Assembly: GCA_025360045.1 (NCBI GenBank)
Contig: JANYCY010000084.1
Span: 1 to 64,000, forward strand
From: Janthinobacterium sp.
GTDB taxonomy: Bacteria > Pseudomonadota > Gammaproteobacteria > Burkholderiales > Chitinibacteraceae
Length of the DNA: 64,000 nt
Reading direction: 5' to 3'
The translations under genes were made by a program, and so were the position numbers. The notes under the pieces are model-generated. The model did no database searches and was not told where the DNA came from. It worked only from the letters and a program-made list of their open reading frames with translations. Numbering within the stretch: position 1 is the first letter of the stretch; each line of letters opens with the position of its first letter. Of this stretch, positions 33,103 through 41,659 are shown piece after piece.

Positions 33103-34002
33103 ATGAACTCTATGCGGCGCATTCTTCCTTCTCTTGGTGCTTTACAGTGTTTTGATGCGGCAGCGCGGCAGCTTAGTTTTACTCGTGCGGCGGAAGAGTT
33201 AAACATCACGCAAAGCGCAGTCAGCCGGCAGATTCGTTTGCTGGAGGAATTTTTAGGTAGGGCGCTTTTTCATCGGATTAAGCAACGTTTAGTCATGACC
33301 GATGCAGGGGAAGCCTATGCGCGGGATATTCGGGATGTGCTGGATAGGGCAGAGGCGGCCACGCTGGCCTTGATGGCGTATAGCGGCACCAGCGGCGCGC
33401 TCAATTTAGCCATCTTGCCCACCTTTGGCTCGCGCTGGTTAGTGCCTAGGTTGGGGAGCTTTACTACACGCTACCCAGAAATCCAGCTTAACTTGCTGAC
33501 GCGCTTAAAGCCGTTTGATTTTGCAAAAGAAGAAATCGATGTGGCGATTCACTTTGGCGATACGTCTTGGCCAGGTGTGGAATACCACCATCTGATGAAC
33601 GAATTCACCGTGCCGATTTGCGCCCCCAGCCTGCTGGCAGGCCGCAGCTTAAATGGCCCAGCAGATTTGCTGGGCTTTACCCTATTGCAGCACAGCACCC
33701 GCCCCGATGCATGGGCCGATTGGTTTGAAGCCGTCGGTGAGCCTAGCATCAACGCGGTAAAAGGCCCAAGGTTTGAGCAGTTTTATATGGTGATTCAGGC
33801 TGCTTTGGCGGGGCTAGGCATGGCGGTGCTGCCGCTCTTTCTAGTGCAAGACGAGCTAGCCAGCGCTCGTTTGGTCATCGCGGTCGATCGGCCGGTGCTT
33901 AGTAAAAATGCTTACTATCTAGTCCACCCCCATAGCAAGCGCGATGCCTATCCGGTGAAGGTGTTTAAGGATTGGTTGCTGGAGCAGTGTGCTGAGGGGT
34001 GA
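33103..34002 (+). CDS. LysR-family transcriptional regulator (GcvA-like)
   Basis: LysR-type regulator of 299 residues. The N-terminal helix-turn-helix covers about residues 9-65 (ALQCFDAAARQLSFTRAAEELNITQSAVSRQIRLLEEFLG), and a periplasmic-binding-protein-like effector domain follows (GALNLAILPTFGSRWLVPRL, GMAVLPLFLVQDEL). The sequence style is that of the GcvA/AmpR branch. It is divergent from hglS, so it probably controls the hglS-ydiJ pair, perhaps responding to 2-oxoadipate, 2-aminoadipate or another lysine metabolite (inference). Confidence 0.88.
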   Translation: MNSMRRILPSLGALQCFDAAARQLSFTRAAEELNITQSAVSRQIRLLEEFLGRALFHRIKQRLVMTDAGEAYARDIRDVLDRAEAATLALMAYSGTSGALNLAILPTFGSRWLVPRLGSFTTRYPEIQLNLLTRLKPFDFAKEEIDVAIHFGDTSWPGVEYHHLMNEFTVPICAPSLLAGRSLNGPADLLGFTLLQHSTRPDAWADWFEAVGEPSINAVKGPRFEQFYMVIQAALAGLGMAVLPLFLVQDELASARLVIAVDRPVLSKNAYYLVHPHSKRDAYPVKVFKDWLLEQCAEG

Positions 34003-34104
34003 GGGTGTTGTAGGGTTGGATACAAACCCAAATCTTGAAACACGGAGGGCACAGAGAACACGGAGTTTCACGGAGAAAACAGCTTTAAAAATAAGGTTTT
34101 TAGT

Positions 34105-34392
34105 ATTTTAAAATCCAACCATTTGAATTTATATCGCGGCTCAAGGCACGGGGCTTTTATTCTCCCCTTGAAGCACGCCGAAGCGAGGAATAAGCGGATC
34201 GGGGTTTCGGAAAAGGGGTAGCGAGGCAGCGAGCGAGCAGCCTTTTTCGCCGAACCGATTATCCGCAGTGAGGGGCCTTCGTGCTGGTCGGGGCGGCCTT
34301 CTTTGCTTACTTTCTTGGACGTTCAAGAAAGTGAGTCCCACGCGGGGGATTCCCGCACCTAAATCAGCGTGCCGAAGGCACTAAAAAGATCT
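34105..34392 (-). repeat. Dispersed long repeat, copy 2
   Basis: Inverted relative to 21522-21800 with the same ordered landmarks. It contains a palindrome CTTTCTTGGACGTTCAAGAAAG near 34309-34330, split here by the family's own symmetry. No convincing protein is encoded. Confidence 0.75.
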
Positions 34393-34412
34393 TTTTGGCT
34401 TTGCTTAGCGCA

Positions 34413-34480
34413 CATGGGGTGCAACCCGCCGTTTGCATAGCGTTCTCTGAGAAATACCGGCGGGTTTCACCCGCCCTACA
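34413..34480. repeat. TAGGGCGGGTG palindrome, copy 2
   Basis: GGGGTGCAACCCGCCG and CGGCGGGTTTCACCCGCCCT arms; the left end is truncated relative to the other copies. Confidence 0.8.
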
Positions 34481-34521
34481 AATACGCCGTGTTTCAAGAT
34501 TTGGGTTTATTTTCCCAATCT

Positions 34522-36468
34522 CTATACCACCTCACTCGGCCTGCCAAGGTAATAGCCCTGCATGGCGCTGATTCTCATTGTGGTGAGTAGGGCGATTTGT
34601 GATTCGGTTTCGATGCCTTGGGCGATGGTGGTGATATTCAGTGATTCGGCGACTTGAATGAGTGAAAGAATCATTTCTCGCGTGTCTTTATGCTCCACCA
34701 TATCAATAATTAAACGGCGATCAATTTTGACGTATTGCGGTTTTAATTCGCGAATTAAAGTGGCGGCAGCGGCGGAAAAGCCAAATTGATCAATACCAAA
34801 GCCAAAGCCTGCTTCACGTAATAGTCGGGCAAACCGGAGGGCTAGCTCGGGCATAGCCAGCAATTGATGCTCTGGCACTTCAAAAGCAATGCGGGCTGCG
34901 TGTTTTTTAAGCTTGGCCAACCTTGCAACAAATTCATCTTGCCCAGCTACGTTGCCTAATGCGCCTAATAAACCAACATTCAGCGCAATCGATTGGCCTT
35001 GTAATGCGGTGGCGTTTTCTAATTTAGCGATGGCTAAATCAAATAAAGATTGCTCGGCGGCTTGCAATAAACCGTGCCTTGCGGCCATCGGCATAAACAG
35101 GCCAGCACTAATCCAAGGGCCATCTTGATGACGTAAACGGGCGGTGAGTTCTTGATGTAGCGTGGCTTTATTGGCAATGGTTTGCACCGATTGCGCTTGA
35201 ATACCCCAAGTCTTACCTTGAATAGCCGCTTGTAATACTTCGCGCCATTGTTGCGAGCCATTAGGCAATTGATTCGATGATTCATTGGCAGAAAGCCTTT
35301 GAAACGCCGCACCGCCATTAAATAGTGCCTGTTGCAAGGCTAAATCGGTGCTGGAAAGTAGCTTAGATTTGAGTGTGCCATTTTCAAAATCAACAATGGC
35401 TAATCCGTATTGCACCGGAATATCGCTGCGCATAATTTTAAGGCTGGCGATGATTTGCTCGCCCATTTGATCGATTTGCTCGCTACTTAAATCAAAGCGC
35501 AGGGCAAAAAGAGTGGTGCCATTTAGGCGGGCAATTAAGGGGCTGTGCTTGCCCATTTTTTCTAACAGGATATTCGCCACGTTTTTAAGAATGGCGTCGC
35601 CTTTTTGATAGCCTTCTCGATTATTTAATTGGCTTAGGTCTTCAAGCTGAATTGCAAATGCGGCACCGATGCTATCGTGTGGCAATTTTTTAAGTACGCC
35701 ATCTAGGCGCAAATCCAAGTTACGGCGATTATCTAGGCCGGTGGTGGCATCGGTAAAGGCTTGGTGGCGATACTCTTCGGCTCGCTGCTGCTCTAGCGTG
35801 AGAAATTGGCGCACGCGTTCAATCATTAAATTAAAAGCTTGCACCACACGGCGAAACTCGCGGGTGCTAGGAATGATATTAATCGGATTAAACTCGCGCT
35901 CTTGCACCTCATTGGCCGATTTTTCAATTGCGGTGAGGGGCTGCAGCAGAATGCGCACCAAGAAATTCATCACCACTAAGCTAATCACATAGGCAATGAG
36001 TAATAAAGCCAGCGTATGCGTGAGCACATCCCAAAGCTGCTTGTAAGCCAAAGCTGGCTCGCTAATCACCACCACACGGCCTAGCTGACGCCAGCCATCG
36101 CTGATTAGAGCTGAACCTGGGGCAGGCTCTAAATGCTGCCAAGCAAGAAACCAAGCGGGAACATTATCAATACGCTTACTCTGCTCCATCTTGGCCATGG
36201 TTTTGCCGCTTAAAGCCACAATCTCGATGCGCTGATAATAGCTTCTATCTAATAAAGACTTAATCGCCGTCTCCGCCAAAATCACATCGCCTTTACCCAA
36301 GGCACGCGAGATGGGGTAGACCAAGGACGATGCTGCATCTTGGGCAGTGGACGCCAGCTGAGCCTCCACATATTGGCGTGTGCTATGCACCCGCTCAACA
36401 AATAAGCCGACCATCAATAGCGTAAACAAGAGGGTTAAGCCGATTAAAAATTTAAGCCTTAAGGACAT
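34522..36468 (-). CDS. lapD: LapD-like c-di-GMP receptor (degenerate GGDEF-EAL)
   Basis: Inner-membrane signalling protein of 648 residues from the ATG at 36468 (MSLRLKFLIGLTLLFTLLM). A first membrane span is followed by a periplasmic LapD/MoxY-type domain (about residues 28-150), a second span (HTLALLLIAYVISLVVMNFL), HAMP, GGDEF-like and EAL-like domains. The GGDEF motif is missing, and in the EAL part the expected EAL is replaced around ISAGLFMPMAARHG and the DDFG motif is DQFG. It is therefore probably a c-di-GMP binder rather than an enzyme, like LapD, which sequesters the protease LapG. A LapG-like gene lies at 52807. The longer frame upstream runs through repeat DNA and is not credible. 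Confidence 0.82.
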   Translation of the reverse strand: MSLRLKFLIGLTLLFTLLMVGLFVERVHSTRQYVEAQLASTAQDAASSLVYPISRALGKGDVILAETAIKSLLDRSYYQRIEIVALSGKTMAKMEQSKRIDNVPAWFLAWQHLEPAPGSALISDGWRQLGRVVVISEPALAYKQLWDVLTHTLALLLIAYVISLVVMNFLVRILLQPLTAIEKSANEVQEREFNPINIIPSTREFRRVVQAFNLMIERVRQFLTLEQQRAEEYRHQAFTDATTGLDNRRNLDLRLDGVLKKLPHDSIGAAFAIQLEDLSQLNNREGYQKGDAILKNVANILLEKMGKHSPLIARLNGTTLFALRFDLSSEQIDQMGEQIIASLKIMRSDIPVQYGLAIVDFENGTLKSKLLSSTDLALQQALFNGGAAFQRLSANESSNQLPNGSQQWREVLQAAIQGKTWGIQAQSVQTIANKATLHQELTARLRHQDGPWISAGLFMPMAARHGLLQAAEQSLFDLAIAKLENATALQGQSIALNVGLLGALGNVAGQDEFVARLAKLKKHAARIAFEVPEHQLLAMPELALRFARLLREAGFGFGIDQFGFSAAAATLIRELKPQYVKIDRRLIIDMVEHKDTREMILSLIQVAESLNITTIAQGIETESQIALLTTMRISAMQGYYLGRPSEVV

Positions 36469-36510
36469 ATTGATTCTCTGTGGTGGGCTATTGAGTGCGT
36501 TTGTTTTTTC

Positions 36511-36570
36511 GTAGGGCGGGTGCAACCCGCGAGCCATGCTGAAAAATACGCGGGTTTCACCCGCCCTACA
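36511..36570. repeat. TAGGGCGGGTG palindrome, copy 3
   Basis: GTAGGGCGGGTGCAACCCGC and GCGGGTTTCACCCGCCCTAC arms around a 20-base loop, just upstream of the lapD-like gene. It is followed at once by the TTTTATAGGGTG element. Confidence 0.9.
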
Positions 36571-36593
36571 AAATTCTATCCGCTGTCGCGTAG

Positions 36594-36687
36594 TTTTATA
36601 GGGTGTGCAAACGCTTTTCTTGCGCACCGCTTTTGCTACGGCATTGCCATGGTGCGTAACGCCTCTGGCGTTTTGCACCCTATAAAA
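36594..36687. repeat. TTTTATAGGGTG element, copy C
   Basis: Ends TTTTATAGGGTGTGCAAACG and CGTTTTGCACCCTATAAAA form terminal inverted repeats; inner CGCACCG/GGTGCG arms match copy A. The right flank CATTACGCCGCATGG is shared with the region of copy B, so the mobile or repeated unit may be larger than the palindrome. Confidence 0.85.
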
Positions 36688-36765
36688 CTGCATTACGCCG
36701 CATGGTGCTTGAGCACACGGCGCAATGCGTCTGGATAAAGCCTCAGACTTATTGCGCCCTACAAA

Positions 36766-38232
36766 TCACCCCTGTTTATCCACCTGCGCCGTGCTCCAGC
36801 CCATCGCTAGGATCACGGTAAACAGCAGGGCGTTGGCGGGGATTTGTAAGTTGAAATCCACCAGACTGTGCAAAAGTATTTCTAACGTCGCCATCAAGGC
36901 CCCAAGCGCGATGCCTCGTGCTACTGGGTGCTGACGAATTTGAATGGTTTTGATGATTCGCCATAGCGAGGATAGCGCCAAAAGCACAAAAAAGCTTGCA
37001 CCAATCACACCATAGTCCGTCAGAATCTCGACATAATCATTATGGGCATGATCGTAATAGCCTTTCGAGTTGGCGGGGCGATATTGCGGGAAGATAGAGT
37101 AAAACGTGCCCGCGCCTGATCCAGTCCACAGATAATCATTCACCGCCCGTGTAGCGTAGGAGAGCGGCAGGGTGCGCTCTTCGATCGATTCCTCGATATG
37201 GGGCTGCACAAAATTCAGCGTGGACTGTGCCTTGCTGATAGGGTCGGCTTTGGCTGCCTTATTGAGTTGAGTGGCTTCAAGTCGATCGACGACTTTGTCT
37301 AATCCTACCCACTGGCCCAAGATCCAGATATCAATCAGCACCAAGCTAATTAATAAAACAAAGATCACTTTGCGCCCCTTTGGGCTAAACACGGCATAGA
37401 GCGCAAGGCTTAATAGCATGGCAGTAAAAAAGCCTGCATTACCCATGCGAGAGCGCGTCATCACTAGCGCAATCACTAAAATCACTAAGCCCAAACGCAA
37501 AAGCATTTTTTTGCTTAAGATAAAATCAAGCAAATTAACCGCCCATTTTTTATGCGGACTACCGGTGTTTTTTTCTAATTGCACAATAAATAAGCCAATG
37601 CCGATCGATAAGCACATCGCCAACATGGCTGCGGCATTGTTGTGATAAACAAAAGTGCCACGCATACGATCATGCAATACATCGCTCGTGAATAGCTCAT
37701 ATTGCGCATTAAACGAATATAAAAATCCACCTAATAAAGCTTGAAAGAGCGCCATAAAAAGCAAGGCATAGGCCAAGGCCATCATTCGCCGTGAAGATCT
37801 CACCAGCAAGACAGTAAACAAAAATGCGCTGCCATATATAAAGCAAAGCGCAGCTTGCAATTGGGTCTGCGCAGCATTGAGCGAGAGCGTAGCTGTGGCA
37901 TCGGGTGCAATGCTTTGCCATACCTGTGCTGCATTTGGGGAAAGCCATTGAATTACGACATAGGGCAGTGCCGTGGCTTGCAATAGCGTCCAGCACAATA
38001 GGGCCAGTAGTAGGCTTAAAGGCAGCGCAAAGATTTTTAAGCGATCAATAACTAGGGGCCAGTGTGCCCGATATCGCACGGCTGCCGTTAGCCAAAGCAA
38101 TAGGCTAAAAACCAGCAATATCCCCAGCGCCCAAGTGCGATTACTGGCAAGGGGCAAAGGCGCCCAGCAAATCTGTGCAATCAATAGCCAAAATAAAGGC
38201 TCATCATGGCGAGAATCTAAAGCATTTATCAT
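36766..38232 (-). CDS. O-antigen ligase/polymerase-like membrane protein
   Basis: Polytopic inner-membrane protein of 488 residues with roughly ten to twelve hydrophobic spans. The large periplasmic loop contains YATRAVNDYLWTGSGAGTFYSIFPQYRP and YYDHAHNDYVEILTDYGVIG, the pattern of the O-antigen ligase (Wzy_C/WaaL) superfamily with its conserved His in HAHNDY. It may ligate or polymerise sugar chains, or glycosylate proteins. It lies just outside the EPS locus, on the opposite strand from the glycosyltransferases, and a second Wzy-like gene (48410) lies inside. The roles of the two cannot be separated by sequence alone. Confidence 0.85.
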   Translation of the reverse strand: MINALDSRHDEPLFWLLIAQICWAPLPLASNRTWALGILLVFSLLLWLTAAVRYRAHWPLVIDRLKIFALPLSLLLALLCWTLLQATALPYVVIQWLSPNAAQVWQSIAPDATATLSLNAAQTQLQAALCFIYGSAFLFTVLLVRSSRRMMALAYALLFMALFQALLGGFLYSFNAQYELFTSDVLHDRMRGTFVYHNNAAAMLAMCLSIGIGLFIVQLEKNTGSPHKKWAVNLLDFILSKKMLLRLGLVILVIALVMTRSRMGNAGFFTAMLLSLALYAVFSPKGRKVIFVLLISLVLIDIWILGQWVGLDKVVDRLEATQLNKAAKADPISKAQSTLNFVQPHIEESIEERTLPLSYATRAVNDYLWTGSGAGTFYSIFPQYRPANSKGYYDHAHNDYVEILTDYGVIGASFFVLLALSSLWRIIKTIQIRQHPVARGIALGALMATLEILLHSLVDFNLQIPANALLFTVILAMGWSTAQVDKQG

Positions 38233-38260
38233 TACAGCTCAATTTTGAATTTTTAGTATC

Positions 38261-38332
38261 GTAGGGCGGGTGCAACCCGCCGTTTTATCGAACTTCATGC
38301 CACAGTCTGGCGGATTGCGCACACGCCCTGCG
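38261..38332. repeat. TAGGGCGGGTG palindrome, copy 4 (degenerate right arm)
   Basis: Left arm GTAGGGCGGGTGCAACCCGC is canonical. The right arm TGGCGGATTGCGCACACGCC has several changes, so the stem is weaker. Confidence 0.8.
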
Positions 38333-38387
38333 AAAAGTCGCCCAAGATAATGGTTTTTGCGGCGCACATAACAAAATGCAGACAAAA

Positions 38388-38414
38388 AAGAAGATGCCCT
38401 AGGGCATCTTCTTA
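38388..38414 (-). terminator. Terminator of the Ala-rich secreted protein gene
   Basis: AAGAAGATGCCC and GGGCATCTTCTT arms meet directly and run into TTTTTT on the minus strand, 22 bases past the stop. Confidence 0.88.
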
Positions 38415-38435
38415 GCGTGCTAGTGCATATTTAAA

Positions 38436-38966
38436 TTAATTGCGTGAAACAGCTGTTGTACCGCCGCCACTCAATGTAGGGGCTGCTGCACTTGTGAGTA
38501 CAGGAGCGCCAGCGCCAGTTGGTGTGGCAATGCCGCCATCTGTGCCAGGGCCTGCAGCCGTTGCCGCAGTAAATGCCGCTGGATCCAGACCGTTTGAAAT
38601 CGCTGCTGCAACAATATCTGCTTGGGCAATACCAGCTGCCGCTAGGCCGCCCGCAATTTCAGGGCCAGTACATAAAGCGCCAAGTAAAATTGGTAGGATG
38701 GTTGCAGGTGCAACACCGTTTTTGCCCATCCCTTCTGCTACATGTAGGCAGGTAAAGCGCTGATTAAGCAAGGCCACTGCCATGTTTGGCGCGGTAATAT
38801 CGCTGGCCAAACCTGATTTAATAATTTCTGCGGCATTTTTCTTAGCAAGCTTCATTTCAGCCACGGATGGCTCAACTTGATTAGCTGGCATACCTTTTTC
38901 AAAAGCAGCGTAAGCCGCTACGCTCATGAGTGCCGATAAAGCGAGTACGGAGAATTTAAGTTTCAT
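38436..38966 (-). CDS. Secreted Ala/Gly-rich protein of unknown function
   Basis: Protein of 176 residues from the ATG at 38966, which has GGAGG 9 bases upstream and a clear signal peptide (LSALMSVAAYA). The longer frame from 39035 is rejected. The mature N-half is helical (AEMKLAKKNAAEIIKSGL) with two Cys (RFTCLHVAEG, GALCTGPEIA) that could form a disulfide. The C-third is low complexity (GPGTDGGIATPTGAGAPV, LSGGGTTAVSRN). No family is recognised. It is divergent from the first EPS gene and has its own terminator, so it could be a matrix or surface protein, but that is only context. Confidence 0.72.
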   Translation of the reverse strand: MKLKFSVLALSALMSVAAYAAFEKGMPANQVEPSVAEMKLAKKNAAEIIKSGLASDITAPNMAVALLNQRFTCLHVAEGMGKNGVAPATILPILLGALCTGPEIAGGLAAAGIAQADIVAAAISNGLDPAAFTAATAAGPGTDGGIATPTGAGAPVLTSAAAPTLSGGGTTAVSRN

Positions 38967-39426
38967 TACGCTAACCTCCATAAAATTTAGGATTATGTAT
39001 TTCGCGAGGGTATGCATTAGCCGCGCTATTGTCAATTATATTTAGCCTATTTGTAGTGAATGTGTTGTTGCTTTAAAAATGAAACATTTATGTGGTATAT
39101 TGCGGAAACAAAATAAAAGAAAAACAGCTATTGCTAATATTCGTAGTATTAAAAATAGTAGATTAATCCTTTATTAAGCAAATACTAATTTATCCAGCTT
39201 TCTTAGTTTATAAAGGCGAGGTGTGCATTGTGCTGCCCGCTGATTAGATAGTGGAATGCGCTTAGGGATGCTTTGATTTTATCTGTTTCATTATTCTGGT
39301 ACGCAGATGAATCTAGTGTTTTTCAGAGTGAGGTGTAAGTGGCTATTGTGAGTTTTATTTTTGATGAATTTCTCAATAAAAACAATAGTTAAGTGTGTTA
39401 ATTAAAGTACAGCGTGGATAGCAATA
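38967..39426. promoter_or_regulatory. AT-rich divergent region before the EPS operon
   Basis: About 460 bases of AT-rich sequence between the secreted protein gene and the first EPS gene; no gene is supported. Promoters for both directions must lie here. I did not find an ops/JUMPstart sequence or a convincing sigma-54 site. Confidence 0.5.
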
Positions 39427-40782
39427 ATGCGGGCGAATGCAACAAGAAATGGATCACCACTATTAAGTACGCTCATTTTACTTTTCGATATTTTAGCCGT
39501 ATGGGCCAGTGCGTTTTCTGCGGCCAAATGGCGTTTTGGCTCAGAAGATTTGGATGGTAATTACGCAACCCTCGTCTTAGCCACTAGCTTAATCGTGGCA
39601 GGCTGCTCATCTGCGGTTTACAAATCGTTTCGAGGCGGCAGCTGGCTGGCGGTATTAGGCCGCGTAAAGCTGACCTGGCTGGTGGCTTGCGGCTTATTAG
39701 TTGCATGGTTGTTCTTTTCAAAAAGCGCAGATAATTACTCACGGCTATTTATTGGTACGTGGATGCTTTTCATGTTGCTGGCTTTAGTGCTAGAGCGATC
39801 TTTAGTCTTGCTAGGTATGCGCTGGCTAAGCAAGAAGGGCTACAACACCAAAGATGTATTGTTGGTGGGCACCGGCCCAATGAGTGCGGATTTAAGTAAA
39901 CGCGTGCAAAGATCGGCTTGGAGCGGCTATCAAATTAGCCAAGTTGTTGATGCACTTGCTTTAGAAAAAGTAGAAGAATTAGCCGCTAATAATGATTTTG
40001 ATGAAGTGTGGATCAACCTAGCCGCACACGATACGGTGTTGATTCCAAAAGTATTACACGCACTACGCTATAGCGCCGCCGACATTCGCGTGGTGCCCGA
40101 TATGCTGACCTATCGAATTATGAATCATGGCATTACCTTTATTATGGGGGTGCCAATGTTAGATATCTCCGCCTCGTCCCTTGGCGGCACGAATAAATTG
40201 GTTAAGAGAGTCGAAGACTATTTACTGGCGAGTTTAATTTTAATCTTAATTAGCCCTGTCTTACTGGGCGTTGCCATTGCCGTAAAACTAACCTCGCCAG
40301 GGCCGGTATTTTTTAGACAACGCCGTCATGGCTGGAATGGTGAAGAAATAAAAGTGTATAAATTTCGCAGTATGAAAGTACACAAAGAATCAAAAGAAAC
40401 CATTACCCAAGCACAAAAAAATGATGCCCGATTTACCGCGATAGGGCCATTTTTGCGCCGCACCAGCTTAGATGAATTACCGCAATTTATAAATGTATTA
40501 CAAGGCCGCATGAGCATCGTCGGCCCACGGCCCCACGCTGTGCAACATAATCATCATTACAAAGAACTGATACCGCGCTATATGCTGCGCCATAAAATGA
40601 AACCCGGCATTACCGGCTGGGCACAAATCAACGGCTTGCGCGGTGAAACGGACACCCTAGATAAAATGGAAGCACGCGTAGATTACGACCTACATTACTT
40701 AGAAAACTGGTCATTGTTTTTAGATTTGAAAATTGTGTTTTTGACTATCTTTAAAGGATTCATCAATAAAAATGCTTACTAA
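39427..40782 (+). CDS. Undecaprenyl-phosphate sugar phosphotransferase (WcaJ/EpsE-like)
   Basis: Initiating enzyme of EPS repeat-unit assembly, transferring a sugar-1-phosphate to undecaprenyl phosphate. It has 451 residues. Four to five N-terminal membrane spans are followed by a CoA-binding-like middle part (DVLLVGTGPMSADLSKRV). Residues 255 onward are the bacterial sugar transferase domain with KLTSPGPVFFRQRRHGWNGE, KVYKFRSMKV, FLRRTSLDELPQFINVLQGRMSIVGPRPHA and KPGITGWAQINGLRGETDT. Its full length with multiple spans fits the polyisoprenyl glycosylphosphotransferase type. It opens the plus-strand EPS operon. Confidence 0.93.
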   Translation: MRANATRNGSPLLSTLILLFDILAVWASAFSAAKWRFGSEDLDGNYATLVLATSLIVAGCSSAVYKSFRGGSWLAVLGRVKLTWLVACGLLVAWLFFSKSADNYSRLFIGTWMLFMLLALVLERSLVLLGMRWLSKKGYNTKDVLLVGTGPMSADLSKRVQRSAWSGYQISQVVDALALEKVEELAANNDFDEVWINLAAHDTVLIPKVLHALRYSAADIRVVPDMLTYRIMNHGITFIMGVPMLDISASSLGGTNKLVKRVEDYLLASLILILISPVLLGVAIAVKLTSPGPVFFRQRRHGWNGEEIKVYKFRSMKVHKESKETITQAQKNDARFTAIGPFLRRTSLDELPQFINVLQGRMSIVGPRPHAVQHNHHYKELIPRYMLRHKMKPGITGWAQINGLRGETDTLDKMEARVDYDLHYLENWSLFLDLKIVFLTIFKGFINKNAY

Positions 40783-40855
40783 ATAAGCATGCCATTTTTA
40801 AAATGGTGAGCTTACTCGTAATTTATTGACCATAATTTAGGGATCTATAGAAAAA

Positions 40856-41659
40856 ATGCACGAAACGAATCAAATCCATTTAATAAAAAGCAAAGCCGTT
40901 TTTGGCTTAAATTTCAGCATGCTCACGCTGGATGAAGTGGTTAATAAAGCAACTTGTAATGGCATTGGGCACAAATTTTCATCTCGTTTATTAATTACCC
41001 CTAATGTAGACCATATCGTCACATTGCATAATAACCATACTTATAAAGAAGCGTGTCATGCCGCATGGCTGCTTACTGTAGATGGTTTTCCTGTAGAGCG
41101 GTTTTTAGCACTTGTTGGCGTAAAAATCCCTGAGCGAGTCACGGGGGCGGATTTATTTCCAAAGCTTATGCAGGCGATGCATCCTGAAAAGCATCGTCCT
41201 TGTTTTATGGTTGCAACTGAATTTACTCAGTTATTCTTAAAAAGCTGGTTAAAAGAGCGAGGCTTTAAAGAACATGAGTTTCTGATTGAAGTGCCTCCAT
41301 TTGGTTTTGAAAAGAATGTCGAGTATTCAAATCAATTGATCAGCAAGCTAAAAGACGTTGAGTGCACTCATTTATATATGGGAGTTGGAGCGCCAAAGTC
41401 AGAAATATGGGCGCATATTCATAGAGATCATATTGCGAATATGCATATTTTTTGTTTTGGTGCGGCAATTGAATTTTTTAGTGAAAACATGACGCGTGCG
41501 CCAGTATGGATGCAACATAATGGCTTGGAATGGATTTGGCGACTAGCAAGTGAGCCAAGTAGATTAGCAAAACGCTATCTCATTAATTCATGGAAATTTT
41601 TCTATTATGCTGGAAAAGAAATGCTCTATCAGCGTAAATTGAGTAGTGAGAATAAATAG
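40856..41659 (+). CDS. WecG/TagA/CpsF-family glycosyltransferase
   Basis: GT26 glycosyltransferase of 267 residues. Recognisable blocks are ITPNVDHIVTLHNN, AWLLTVDGFPVERFL, VTGADLFPKL, THLYMGVGAPKSEIWAHIH and APVWMQHNGLEWIWRLASEPSRLAKRYL, which are typical of the family. It adds a sugar to the undecaprenyl-linked primer, probably the second residue of the repeat unit. The stop codon shares a base with the GTG start of the next gene. Confidence 0.92.
   Translation: MHETNQIHLIKSKAVFGLNFSMLTLDEVVNKATCNGIGHKFSSRLLITPNVDHIVTLHNNHTYKEACHAAWLLTVDGFPVERFLALVGVKIPERVTGADLFPKLMQAMHPEKHRPCFMVATEFTQLFLKSWLKERGFKEHEFLIEVPPFGFEKNVEYSNQLISKLKDVECTHLYMGVGAPKSEIWAHIHRDHIANMHIFCFGAAIEFFSENMTRAPVWMQHNGLEWIWRLASEPSRLAKRYLINSWKFFYYAGKEMLYQRKLSSENK

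Larger units (their letters stand above)
34003..34521. repeat. Repeat-dense non-coding region
   Basis: No gene. In order: a CTCCGTG-family element (34023-34080), the inverted copy 2 of the long dispersed repeat (about 34105-34392), a TAGGGCGGGTG palindrome (34413-34480) and another fragment CCGTGTTTCAAGATTTGGGT (34488-34508). The outer CTCCGTG fragments face each other, framing the rest as if it were one composite about 490 bases long. Confidence 0.75.

Noticed and set aside
34141-34341. 66-codon minus-strand frame
   Set aside because: It lies within the long dispersed repeat; the other copy does not keep the frame, so this is not a conserved gene.
36469-36693. N-terminal extension of the LapD-like protein
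   Set aside because: The extra 75 codons run through the TAGGGCGGGTG palindrome and part of the TTTTATAGGGTG element. The membrane protein starts naturally at 36468.
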